NCBI GenBank assembly: GCA_946887025.1
Contig: CAMPJY010000010.1
Span: 1 to 33,505, forward strand
Direction: 5' to 3'
DNA: 33,505 bases
DNA from: an uncultured Salinimicrobium sp.
GTDB taxonomy: Bacteria > Bacteroidota > Bacteroidia > Flavobacteriales > Flavobacteriaceae
Both the position numbers and the translations under genes were made by a program. This document shows positions 25,601-33,477 of the stretch, in pieces (positions within the stretch are counted from its first letter, which is position 1; each line of letters opens with the position of its first letter). The notes under the pieces were generated by a model, which did not search any database, had not been told where the DNA came from, and worked only from the letters and a program-made list of their open reading frames with translations.

Positions 25601-26507
25601 AGGAGTGGTTGCCAAGATCTACGTTTGAGGCGGTACATTTATCGATGTCTGTATCCACAACCACATTCTGGCTGATCTGAATTTCAGGAGCTTCAGCATC
25701 TTTAACCGTTACTTTTTGATTCGCAGAAGCTGTGTTCCCTGAAGCATCTGTTATAGTCCAGATAACCGTGGTGACACCAATGGGAAATTCAGAAGGGGCA
25801 TTATTGACCAGGCTATTAATTTCACAGTTGTCCGAAGTCACGGGTGTACCCAATACCACATTTGATGCGGTGCAACCAGAAGGATCGGTCTGGATAAATA
25901 GCTCCGAAGGACTCGTGATTTGGGGCTCCTCGGAATCAGTAATAGTTACTTTTTGTGTTGCTGTGGCTGTATTTCCCGATGCATCTGTCACCCTCCATGT
26001 TATGGTGGTTGTTCCCAATGAAAAAACTTCAGGAGCATCATGGGTGGTACTTGAGATAGCGCAATTATCACTAGCCGAAGGTGATCCTAACGAAAATCCG
26101 GAAGCGGTACATTTCCCCGGGTCGGTGTACCTGTTAATTTCTGCGGGGGCTGAAAGGACAGGATCCACTAAATCGGATTGATTTATAGTATAAGTTGCAG
26201 AAGCCGTACCAGGGGTAGGGGAGGCAGAATCGGTGACTACAAGGGTATAGGTGCCTTCCCCTAACCCTGATAGATCCTGAGTATCTGCTGAAAAACTTTC
26301 TGGTCCGGACCATTTATAGGAAAGGCTTCCCGAACCTCCATTTACAGTGACAGAAATTTCTCCAGTAGTTTCCCCCGGACAGGTTAAATCGACCTTTTCC
26401 TCTAAAATAATGTTAATAGCAGAATCCTGAAAAGCAAAAACATCGAATCCGTAAAATGCTAAAACAAAGAGAATAAGAACATTAACTTGGTTGAAAATTT
26501 TGACCAT
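19647..26507 (-). CDS. Giant secreted multidomain protein with HYR, SprB, LamG and T9SS sorting domains (paralogue 1)
   Basis: A predicted surface or extracellular protein of 2286 residues from ATG 26507-26505; an upstream in-frame TTG lies inside the promoter box and is rejected. Signal peptide 1-25 (ends DVFA). Then one SprB-like repeat (32-110) and seven HYR-like Ig repeats (115-663), each with a Cys pair (CTAS...DNC) and an SGNT-type turn. Three SprB repeats follow (666-890) with GGxxPYTYxW and GSYxVTVTDxNGC patterns. Next are a PKD-like stretch (890-980), an unrecognised cysteine module (980-1125), two SprB repeats (1131-1288), an Ig-like domain (1293-1371) and LamG (1372-1535, DFDGVDDHIDFG...FTLEAWIKP). 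A long conserved region runs to an acidic Glu/Thr/Gly linker (19925-20057). The end is a type-A-like T9SS sorting domain (LYNVLGQVM...APGVYLFKVESSG). No catalytic domain was recognised. HYR, SprB and LamG suggest adhesion or glycan binding (inference). Confidence 0.9.
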   Translation of the reverse strand: MVKIFNQVNVLILFVLAFYGFDVFAFQDSAINIILEEKVDLTCPGETTGEISVTVNGGSGSLSYKWSGPESFSADTQDLSGLGEGTYTLVVTDSASPTPGTASATYTINQSDLVDPVLSAPAEINRYTDPGKCTASGFSLGSPSASDNCAISSTTHDAPEVFSLGTTTITWRVTDASGNTATATQKVTITDSEEPQITSPSELFIQTDPSGCTASNVVLGTPVTSDNCEINSLVNNAPSEFPIGVTTVIWTITDASGNTASANQKVTVKDAEAPEIQISQNVVVDTDIDKCTASNVDLGNHSFTDNCGGVKTENDAPTTFPIGVTTVTWTATDEAGNSTTATQTVTVEDNQAPTITAPANLTLNADSGKCTASANLGTPVTNENCSGATVKNNAPANFPLGITKVTWTITDASGNTATAEQTVTVIDAEKPAITPPSNVSTMADPNSCTASGVVLGNPVVTDNCTGVTFSSDAPSSFPLGNTTVTWTATDAVGNKATAVQIVTIQDKQAPLIQVADDIEVFNKPGSCGATVTVPVPGVTDNCEAGSPTATRNDGKPLDAIFPVGTTVISWNITDSNGNKAVPVSQNIIVIDNEAPVAPVLNNITWGCEYTLSVPSTTDNCSGTITGTTEDPLTYSTPGTHIVSWNFTDSNGNTSSVDQKLIIKPVTAVTQINPVLCNGFSTGSVTVMASGGVAPYTYTWETLGNGATKNNLAAGSYRVTVSDVNGCQMEPFDVVISEPDSFIEITEIDYNVGCFGKDDASATALVTGGSGSYTYLWSNGQTTKTAEGLSPGQHSVTVTDKNGCTATKSVNIEAADELVITGFSTTETTSFDTPTGMATVNISGGTAPFQFEWSNNQTGQIARNLRAGSYSVTVTDANGCSVTGSVTIIDSIEGIIVPSSLCMTEEGGIRVSTFKPENVRGGTGPYTYSWNFGEGATPSSGTGAGPHVVEYSFTGDKVITMTITDATGLSHTETVIQYVGECFEVCGNTSNFDIDLDTFYIGKEDGTRLTSSDCSYTGKKYIFLKSTTNANAYSPTVEYIYTLRDLNNGGAVVGTYTVISCLAEYDNTANRYKMIPELLNLGEVAEWSCGYSITMENFFMSWTNNFKRGCGENPKMMCLSTNEKDEIIYPLYASIKTTDLLCFGSSSGTLTVTASGGKSPYTYSLNGGAYVTNNVFRDLDGGTYTVTVKDADGQIYEAVPNEILEPADPLQIKKPVVNTPVTCFGGSDGSATVEVSGGSPFTTGNPYIYVWSNGQTTPTATGLSAGEYSVTIIDANGCELTETISIAEPPYEPANAGNDIVLPCGTNYTSIGTHLAEGATGTWEVINGPAGWELAETNAAVTTFKGNIGTYTLRWTVSCGASDDVKITIGDCNTIDFDGVDDHIDFGNTFSLGGEFTLEAWIKPKSVTGKRTVLSKRSAANYAASGYELVLENGFPTFNWNGGSVASPVAIGTNRWYHLNVSSGSEGTKLYIDGIEIASGNLANPSANSTSFIVGGLTEGTTAYATRDNFHGWIEEVRIWNSTLTTEQLRFMMNQRLVDNGGMVKGKEIPFNVPGGLSWSSLTGYYHMEIIESGYTLGQTPTSVKGKLRNITTLQQRSAPLPYVSKRNGNWNDINTASTPWLYGQGIWDAPNSLGVNKDSINWNIVRTSHGIKSGKQDITLLGLLSEKGKLSITDAGKTQNEYNPGHSLRITHYLDLDGVVDLVGESQLVQDEGSILEENSSGYIERDQQGTASSYNYNYWSSPVSPTGSSNNSPYTVETVLRDGTNSANPIPLVFNYQYHFADWAYSGAKRISTFWLHVFTNRISNTYSQWQKVKENGGINTGEGYSMKGTSGAAAISDQQNYVFVGKPHNGEITLKLDVGNDYLVGNPYPSAIDGYQFILDNIKESGGTGSHNVFNGTLYFWDHFSGKSHYLQEYVGGYATLNLSGGIEAVATDARINATGERADIKPEQFIPVGQAFYVSTKLAPELENLTTVSGGNILFRNSQRVFETDNQPDDNSVFKSQENVKSQNKTSDLRQKIYLHYRSPEGYHRQLLVTRDSYTTTGFDLGYDAPMIENNKEDMYWMISDVRFVIQGVPDFDQSRELPIGFRVKEEGEILIEIDKLLNIPDELEIYLKDNSTGETYDLRAAAFKGIAVAGPTEGRYSLVFDKKNETEEETTEEGPGEEESTEEGAEEGTEEPAPGETEEETDGEETGVDIGQEPQAPVTLDLSLSYSTRDSEIIIQNPGGFELSKGTLYNVLGQVMAEFPNLPSDPVVVVPIGSRAPGVYLFKVESSGRSKSVRFILE

Positions 26508-26534
26508 AAAACTTTTCCATTTAAAATGCAAGCG

Positions 26535-26542
26535 CAAAATTA
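26535..26542 (-). promoter_or_regulatory. Promoter -7 box of giant paralogue 1
   Basis: TAATTTTG on the minus strand matches TAnnTTTG and is 27 bases upstream of the ATG at 26507. It implies that the two giant genes can be transcribed separately. Confidence 0.55.
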
Positions 26543-26654
26543 GGAAAATTTTAAGTCGGAAAAATTTTTCGGAAGATATTTAACAAGATAAAAGGTGTAA
26601 AAAAATCGATGAAAGGCAATATACAGCGATTTAACGAGTTGTTGCGCCTGTTAT

Positions 26655-26781
26655 TGTAAGTCTTGTCTTACGATATAAATTATTCTATAGCTTATAATCA
26701 CGAACTTTTTTCTACCTGATTTAGGAAAAGGTTCTCCGGAATTAAAAAATAGGAGGGACTGCCTTTTTTCAGTGAAAAAAG
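26655..26781. other. Gap between giant genes with inverted repeats
   Basis: The 313-base gap (26508-26820) has no gene. It holds a 19-base odd palindrome, CTTTTTTCA (26763-26771) and TGAAAAAAG (26773-26781), lying 40 bases after the stop of paralogue 2, and GTAAG (26655-26659) with CTTAC (26666-26670). The palindrome is AT-rich and has no T-run that would make it a classic terminator, so it may be an operator, a weak terminator or chance. Confidence 0.35.
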
Positions 26782-26820
26782 TAGTGAAAAGGGTGTAGGA
26801 TCGTGCTTTAAAACTTTAGA

Positions 26821-29800
26821 TTATTCTACCATTATCTTTCTAATGATAGGTCCCATTTGCGAATTGAGCGTGAGTACGTAAACTCCAGTGCCAAAATCCC
26901 GGACTGGTAAACTTGTCTCTTCTATGTCAGGTATATTGGGATATTCAATAACCTGCTGTCCCAGCGTATTGTTCAGGAAGGCATTAGATAACTGCAGCAG
27001 GCCTGGATTTCTGATAATTATTTCCCGGGTTTCCTGAACATAGAAGATTTCAAGACCTGTTGGAGGGACTATGCCTCCACTATCAGGATCTGGAGCTTCA
27101 CCTCCTCCATCTCCTCCTTGGTCATCTCCGCCATCTTCATTTCCACCATCTTCATCTTCGTTGTCCTCTCCGCCTTCGCCAGGTTCGCTCTGATCTGGAT
27201 CTTCTCCCTGGAATACTAATTCAAACCTGTCATTTATTGAGCCGGGTTGAGCTGTTGCTTTATAATCACTGCTCCTTAGATCATGTAATACTTTAAGGTG
27301 CTTGTCTTTCAAATAAATTTCCAACTCGTCAGGAACATTTTCAAGATCATCGATCCTGATGATGAAATCCGTATCCTTTTTGATTTTCATGCCGAGTGGC
27401 AGAACCTGATCCTTATTAAAATGAGAAACCCCCTGAATGACGAATCTTACATTGCTGAAGTACCAATACATATCTTCGGCATTGTTTTCTGTAAGAATGG
27501 CATCATATCCTATATCATATCCATTGGAGGCATTAGTATCAGTCGTCACCAGAAGTTGACGGTGGTATCCCGTTGGAGATTCGAATTTTAACCAGATCTT
27601 TTTCCTTTTGTCGACGTCTTCTTTTTCCTTTTTCTGGACCGGCTCCTGGCTGTGGAAAACGGATGTCTGACTATTTTCCTTCATGAAAATACGTTGGCTA
27701 TTCCGGAAGACAATGTTACCTCCATCCACTGTAACTGGTATTTCAGAAGATTTTATTGCGTCATCAAGTATTGAATTGACAAAGAATGCCTGCCCAACGG
27801 GAATATACTGCTGAGGAATTTTGTCACCTGTCTTATATTCGCCATTCGTAGTTTCATTGTTGATTCTGCTATCATTGGCTATTGCCCTGACTCCTCCGGA
27901 AAGATTATAGGTGGCATAACCTCCCACGTATTCCTGAAGATAATGGGTTTTTCCGGAAAAATGATCCCAGAAATAGAGAGTCCCGTTAAAAACATTATTA
28001 CTGTTATTTCCACCACTATCCCTGATATTATCCAGAATGAACTGGTTCGCATCAATTGCGGAAGGATAGGGATTACCAATTAAATAACTCTGGTCCTCTG
28101 CAATGGGTAAGTTGATGGTGCCATTATTTGGAAAGCCTTTGAAAGTGTAGTTTTGAAGCTCCTTAATCGGTGAATAACCTGAGGAACCCTTCATGGAAAA
28201 TCCTTCGCCAGCCTGTAATGCTCCGGTAGGCCCAACATAGCGCCACTGACTATACTTTCCATAATCCCCGGAAAATTTATTCATCCAGTAAGTGCTGATC
28301 CTGATGGGCACAGCCATGGCGCCATCAGCATAGTGATACTGGTAGTTGAAATTAATGGCCTTATCCGTCTCTGGGTCTGTTCCGTCTCGTAATACACTCT
28401 GAATCGTATACCCTGAATTGAGGATAGTGTCAGTGCTGACGGGGGAGGTCCAGTAATTGTAATTATAACTACTGGCAGTTCCCTGCTGGTCTTTTTCCAA
28501 AGTTCCTGACCCTGCCAGAATACTACCTTCTGGTTGTACCAATTGCGACTCCCCGTTGAGGTCAATTGTTCCGTCCAGTTTAAGATAGTGGGTGATAGTC
28601 AGGCCATTTCCTGTACCTGGTTCAGTGGTTGGAGGATTGCCTGGGATATATTTTTCGTTGATCCCTTCCATATCAAGTGTTCCCGCGTCCTGAACTAGTC
28701 CCAAAAGGGTGACATCTCTTGCTCCGGAACTGATGTCATGATACAAGTAGGCAATGTTCCAGTCTATTGATTTGCCATTAATTCCTTTATCATTAGGATG
28801 AGTCCACCATTTTGTGCTGTCAGGGATGTCGTATTGTAGATCCCAGGTTTTTCTGTTGGTCCAGGCTCCATTCGATTCTGAGATATAGGGGAGGGGTGCA
28901 GAGTTAATCTGCCACGAAGTAATATTTTTCAGATAGCCGACTTCACGGTTGATGGCCAGATCTTCCGTAGTACCATTAACTATGAGATTTTCTTCGGCGA
29001 AGAGCCTGTAATAGCCTTCAAGGCTGCTCCATAACAGTTCTCCAGGAACGTTCATCGGAAGGATTTCCCCTTTGACGAAGCTGTTGTTTTGCTCTATTCT
29101 CTGGTTCATCATAAAGTGGATCTGATCAGCTTTCAGAGCAGTATTCCAGATTCTCACCTCTTCTATCCAGCCTTGAAAATAGCTGGCGGGGATTTCTGGA
29201 TTCTGAGCATCAAAAAGAGCTCCGATTAAAAAGGGATGGGCGACGTCAATTGGATAATTTACATCATTTTTATTGCCCACACTGATTCCATCGACGTATA
29301 GGTCGACCCGTTTTTTAGTAAATACTACCGCTAAATGATACCAACGATCTGATACTATTTTTTTGGAATTGGAGGCGGTGACAGAATTACCATTCCACCT
29401 AAAGGTGGGCGCCCCGTTATTAATGAGTAGTTCATATCCTCCCGCCTTTAGGTCTCTCCAGTTTCCTTTGGATAATACAGTTTTACTTCCTGTATCAAAC
29501 TCAGGTTTTATCCAGGCTTCCAGTGTAAAGTCTTTGGAAGGGAAATCGTAAACATCTCCGATGGAAACATAATCATCTACCCCATCAAAATCCAAGGTTT
29601 CACAATTTCCTTCAAACTCAATATTAACCGTATCAGCATCAGAACAGGTGCCATCTTCCTTAGCAATTGTCCACTGCAGTGTAAAAGATCCTCCAGAGGA
29701 AGTGAATAAAGATTTTGGATTATCTGGTTGGGTGATTTGAAATTCAGCATCTTCAGGGGTAGCAGAAACCACCGACCATGTTCCTTTACCTGTTACAGCT

Positions 29801-32800
29801 TGATTGGCATTGAGAATAGTAGATTCAAAACCACATCCCAATAATTGATCTTCTCCGGCCTCTGGGACTGTTAATTTTTCCTGTTGTAGTATTTCTACCG
29901 GTACGGTAACCGAACAATCATTCCCATCGGTAACGGTAACAGTATAATTTCCCGGAAGCAAAGTAATATCTACAGTAGTTGAAGCCAGAGCATCATTCCA
30001 TAAAAAAGAATATTCACCTGTTCCTCCTGTTGCTAAAACAGAGGCTTTTCCTTTCATAATTTCTCCCGTTTCCGGGTTGAAATAGCATTGGGGTTGAATA
30101 ATTGTTGCTTCAGCGGTTAATTCAGATGGTTGAGAGATTACTACGTTAAATATTATTGGCTCGGAATCTCCTTCATCACTTATAATTACCTCGTAGGGTC
30201 CTGCTGGAAGGTTGTGGAAATAATGAGTGTTAAGGGTAGGAGAGTAGGTAAATCCTGAATCGAGGTTTGTAGCTTTTAAGTTATATTTTCCGGTGCCACC
30301 AGTAATATCCGCATAAATTGCTCCCGTTTCTTCTCCATAACATTTTATGTTATCATTACTTACAGTTGCTTTTAGAGGGGTTGGAACAGGAAATTCAAAA
30401 TTGAGCCCAAAGCAATGTGGTTTAGCCTCTCCTCCTCCGGGCTTGTCCCAATCAAATGATCCGAAAACTATAGCAAGATTGTCTCCACAAGTCCAAGGTA
30501 TTTCATCCTCTCCAGTGCCAATGGGGAAAAGGGCAAGATATTCAAGGTTGTTTAAATTGACATTTTTAATTTCGTCTGCAGAATATGGGATGCCGTTTAT
30601 TGTGAATTCCAGTTCAACGCTCAGTTTCTCAGTTTTAGATGTGCTTGTGAGTTCAATAAAGAGGAATAATTCATCTGTGTTTTCTTCACAATCCTTGACC
30701 TCCACAGCTTCATTTTTTCCATTAATCTTAACTTCTTTTCCGATGAAAAAGCTGGTAATGTCCATACCAATGTCGTCGGCATTACCGCATTCGGTAAAAC
30801 AACCATTGACGGTATGAGAGAATTCAATGGTTTCTGTTGTCGCAGGAACGGTACCGTTGTCAACTATGGTCAGCTTTATTGCCTGATGGCCTGTAGAATT
30901 ATAAGGTACAATGAATTCGTCGTCATAATCACCCTTAAACTCAACCTCATTATACGCCATCTTTTCTCCACCAGGAGTTCTGATTATTTGAACATCTGCA
31001 TTGTTTGCATTTGTTCCGAAATCCCAGATATATTCGTAATCTTTCCAGTCGGCGGTTCCCCCTTTTACGGTGTTTTCAAGAACGTGAAAGTAGGAGGTGC
31101 GTATTTCATTTTCTGAATCTGCACAGGATGAAAAAATCGAAATATTTCCTGTAAGTTCATCTAAAATTTTAAAAGGCAGGATTACAGGACAGGAATTAAG
31201 GTCAGTAATAGTTACCCTATAATCACCAGCTAAAAGATTATTTGCCGTTTTTGCCTGCTGATCAATAGTAACCCAGGTCTCATTTTGTTTTTGTTCCCAG
31301 TGGTAAGTGTAACCAGGACTACCACCAGTTGGGTGTGCAGTTGCCGTACCTGTAGGAGTACCATATTCAGTTGTGTTGGTAAACGTGACGGTCCCTTCCA
31401 GTTTCTCAGGTTGCGAAATGATGACTTCTCCGAGATCAGTTATACAGGAGGTAGCCGTTGCATCTCTCAATTGTATTGAATAATTTCCTGCCTTTAAAGA
31501 ACCTGCTTCAAAAGGGGCAGATTTCCAATCGCCACTATTTATGCTGAACTCAAAATTACCACTGCCACCGGTTAGTTCAGTCAGGGAAATTTTTCCATTT
31601 TCATCTCCATTACATTGTACGTTCTCTGTTTTAACTTGGGCCGTAATAGGATCTGGTTCTTCAATAAAGACTGACGTTTCTACGACACAACCGTTTGCGT
31701 CGACTACAAATACTGAGTATCTGTTACTAACAATTCCTGTAAAAACCCCATGGTCCTGAAAATTGGTATTGTCCAGAGAATATTTGTAAGGCGGCACCCC
31801 CCCTGAAACGGCACCTGTCGTAATGCTGCCATCATTGCCTCCGAAGCAATTGACTGGAGTTACACTTGGATCAGCCATGGTAAGTTCGGCAGGTTCAGTA
31901 ATGGTAAAAGTTTCTGATACAATACAATTCTTTTCATCACGAATGCGAATAGTATAATCTCCCCGAATTAAATTAGGGTATACCTTATTAGAAGAAAAAG
32001 TTGAACCATTTACTGAATATAAATGTTTGCCCACTCCTCCGGTAGTATTAATTATGGTGATGCTTCCATTGTTTTCTCCGTGGCAATTAACATGAATTAG
32101 TGTAGGAGCCGCCATTCTAATTGGATCTGGCTGTGTGATTTCAACTTCCAATTCAGAAGTACATCCTTTGGAATCGGTAACAGTGACAGTATAAACTCCG
32201 GCAGGCAAATCTTTTTTATTGGGTCCATCGCCTAAAGTATCCCAGGAATAAGTATAGGGTGCATTTCCCCCCGTCGCACTTACTGAAACACTTCCGGAGG
32301 CTGCCCCATTACAGTCGATATGGGAAATAGCAGCGATTGGTACTATTGGATCAATTGTAATTTTTTGAACGGAAGTTGAAATGTTGAACCCATCATCAAA
32401 TTTCCATGTGATGTTATAAACGCCTGGATTTGAATAAGTAGTAGCATCAGAGGTTGTGCCTGTTAGAGGCCCCCGGCAATTATCAGTTGCTGTAGGGGCT
32501 GTTGCCGTATAAGTACAGGCTGATACCACATCGGCTAAATCGGGGGCAAGGGGAGCAATATCATCTTCTACTATTACAGTGGCAGTTCCGCTTGCAGAAT
32601 TACCTTTTTCATCAGTGACTGTTAAGTTGACGAAGTTTGAGCCAATACTAGAGCAATCGAAATCTGTAATATCAACACTTAAAGAGACGGCGGAACAATT
32701 ATCTGACGAGTTATTGTCAACCTGAGCTGCGGTAATATATGCCTTACCTGTTGCATCTAATTTTATAGTTACATTCTTTGTGTAGACAGTGGGAGCAATT

Positions 32801-33477
32801 TTATCCTCAACAGTTACTGTGGCTGTCCCCATAGCGGTATTTCCATTTGCGTCGGTAACTGTTAAAGTGACTGTATTTTTACCAATATTAGAACAGTCAA
32901 AAGTAGTCTGGTTGACGGCTAAAGATTTGATTGAGCAGTTATCCTTAGAGTTATTGTCTATCTGTTCCGCCGTAATGCTTCCTTTGCCTGAATCATCTAG
33001 CTGAACAGTAATGTTTTGAGGGATTGCTGTGGGGGCAATATCATCCGCAACGGTAACTATAGCTGTTCCGGTTGCAGAATTTTCGTCGTCATCTGTTACT
33101 GTTAAGGTTACTGTATTGGCTCCAATATTGCTACAATTAAAGGAAGTAATATCTGTGTCAAAACTTACGGAACCATTAGTAGAAGTAGAACCTTTGTTTA
33201 CTGCGTCCTCAGTAATGCTCACCGTGCCACTTGCATCAATATAAACCGTAATGTCTTGGGTAATAACGGTTATTGGCGATTCCTCATTAGATACGAATAC
33301 TGAAAAGAAAATTAAATTTTCAGTTTCAATAGGACTGGGAGAAGTCAGAGTTCCAATTATGCGCCCATCCGGAAAGGCTGTGGTTTCCTGAACAGGGGCT
33401 TTAAAAAAGGAAAACAGGATATCAAAAAATAAAAGAAGAAAAGTAGTTGACCTAACCACCGGAGTAATAATTCCCAT
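26821..33477 (-). CDS. Giant secreted multidomain protein with HYR, SprB, LamG and T9SS sorting domains (paralogue 2)
   Basis: 2218 residues from ATG 33477-33475; a TTG at 33483 or a start beyond the window edge cannot be excluded, because the frame stays open to the edge. A hydrophobic stretch at about 12-25 (TTFLLLFFDILFSFF) may be a signal peptide. Four HYR-like repeats (68-378) follow; three use a different template from paralogue 1 (DNC...FDCSNIG, TLTVTDxxGNxAxGTAxVTVED). Five SprB repeats (379-770), a PKD-like part (780-890), the shared cysteine module (893-1030), two SprB repeats (1034-1198), an Ig-like domain (1205-1291) and LamG (1293-1460, DFDGVDDYVSIG...FTLEAWIKP) then follow. A conserved region leads to an Asp/Gly/Glu-rich linker (27070-27210) and a T9SS type-A-like sorting domain (LNNTLGQQV...GTGVYVLTLNS). 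It is a tandem paralogue of the downstream giant, and binding or adhesion is inferred. Confidence 0.88.
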   Translation of the reverse strand: MGIITPVVRSTTFLLLFFDILFSFFKAPVQETTAFPDGRIIGTLTSPSPIETENLIFFSVFVSNEESPITVITQDITVYIDASGTVSITEDAVNKGSTSTNGSVSFDTDITSFNCSNIGANTVTLTVTDDDENSATGTAIVTVADDIAPTAIPQNITVQLDDSGKGSITAEQIDNNSKDNCSIKSLAVNQTTFDCSNIGKNTVTLTVTDANGNTAMGTATVTVEDKIAPTVYTKNVTIKLDATGKAYITAAQVDNNSSDNCSAVSLSVDITDFDCSSIGSNFVNLTVTDEKGNSASGTATVIVEDDIAPLAPDLADVVSACTYTATAPTATDNCRGPLTGTTSDATTYSNPGVYNITWKFDDGFNISTSVQKITIDPIVPIAAISHIDCNGAASGSVSVSATGGNAPYTYSWDTLGDGPNKKDLPAGVYTVTVTDSKGCTSELEVEITQPDPIRMAAPTLIHVNCHGENNGSITIINTTGGVGKHLYSVNGSTFSSNKVYPNLIRGDYTIRIRDEKNCIVSETFTITEPAELTMADPSVTPVNCFGGNDGSITTGAVSGGVPPYKYSLDNTNFQDHGVFTGIVSNRYSVFVVDANGCVVETSVFIEEPDPITAQVKTENVQCNGDENGKISLTELTGGSGNFEFSINSGDWKSAPFEAGSLKAGNYSIQLRDATATSCITDLGEVIISQPEKLEGTVTFTNTTEYGTPTGTATAHPTGGSPGYTYHWEQKQNETWVTIDQQAKTANNLLAGDYRVTITDLNSCPVILPFKILDELTGNISIFSSCADSENEIRTSYFHVLENTVKGGTADWKDYEYIWDFGTNANNADVQIIRTPGGEKMAYNEVEFKGDYDDEFIVPYNSTGHQAIKLTIVDNGTVPATTETIEFSHTVNGCFTECGNADDIGMDITSFFIGKEVKINGKNEAVEVKDCEENTDELFLFIELTSTSKTEKLSVELEFTINGIPYSADEIKNVNLNNLEYLALFPIGTGEDEIPWTCGDNLAIVFGSFDWDKPGGGEAKPHCFGLNFEFPVPTPLKATVSNDNIKCYGEETGAIYADITGGTGKYNLKATNLDSGFTYSPTLNTHYFHNLPAGPYEVIISDEGDSEPIIFNVVISQPSELTAEATIIQPQCYFNPETGEIMKGKASVLATGGTGEYSFLWNDALASTTVDITLLPGNYTVTVTDGNDCSVTVPVEILQQEKLTVPEAGEDQLLGCGFESTILNANQAVTGKGTWSVVSATPEDAEFQITQPDNPKSLFTSSGGSFTLQWTIAKEDGTCSDADTVNIEFEGNCETLDFDGVDDYVSIGDVYDFPSKDFTLEAWIKPEFDTGSKTVLSKGNWRDLKAGGYELLINNGAPTFRWNGNSVTASNSKKIVSDRWYHLAVVFTKKRVDLYVDGISVGNKNDVNYPIDVAHPFLIGALFDAQNPEIPASYFQGWIEEVRIWNTALKADQIHFMMNQRIEQNNSFVKGEILPMNVPGELLWSSLEGYYRLFAEENLIVNGTTEDLAINREVGYLKNITSWQINSAPLPYISESNGAWTNRKTWDLQYDIPDSTKWWTHPNDKGINGKSIDWNIAYLYHDISSGARDVTLLGLVQDAGTLDMEGINEKYIPGNPPTTEPGTGNGLTITHYLKLDGTIDLNGESQLVQPEGSILAGSGTLEKDQQGTASSYNYNYWTSPVSTDTILNSGYTIQSVLRDGTDPETDKAINFNYQYHYADGAMAVPIRISTYWMNKFSGDYGKYSQWRYVGPTGALQAGEGFSMKGSSGYSPIKELQNYTFKGFPNNGTINLPIAEDQSYLIGNPYPSAIDANQFILDNIRDSGGNNSNNVFNGTLYFWDHFSGKTHYLQEYVGGYATYNLSGGVRAIANDSRINNETTNGEYKTGDKIPQQYIPVGQAFFVNSILDDAIKSSEIPVTVDGGNIVFRNSQRIFMKENSQTSVFHSQEPVQKKEKEDVDKRKKIWLKFESPTGYHRQLLVTTDTNASNGYDIGYDAILTENNAEDMYWYFSNVRFVIQGVSHFNKDQVLPLGMKIKKDTDFIIRIDDLENVPDELEIYLKDKHLKVLHDLRSSDYKATAQPGSINDRFELVFQGEDPDQSEPGEGGEDNEDEDGGNEDGGDDQGGDGGGEAPDPDSGGIVPPTGLEIFYVQETREIIIRNPGLLQLSNAFLNNTLGQQVIEYPNIPDIEETSLPVRDFGTGVYVLTLNSQMGPIIRKIMVE

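Noticed and set aside
24733..26181. Several plus-strand open frames opposite the HYR repeats
   Set aside because: They are mutually similar because the repeats below them are similar; the antisense frame of repeated Thr/Val-rich codons stays open by composition. No signal for real genes.
19647..26507. Carbohydrate-active enzyme or protease call for giant paralogue 1
   Set aside because: LamG and Ig-like modules often accompany enzymes, but no catalytic domain or active-site motif was found in the chain.
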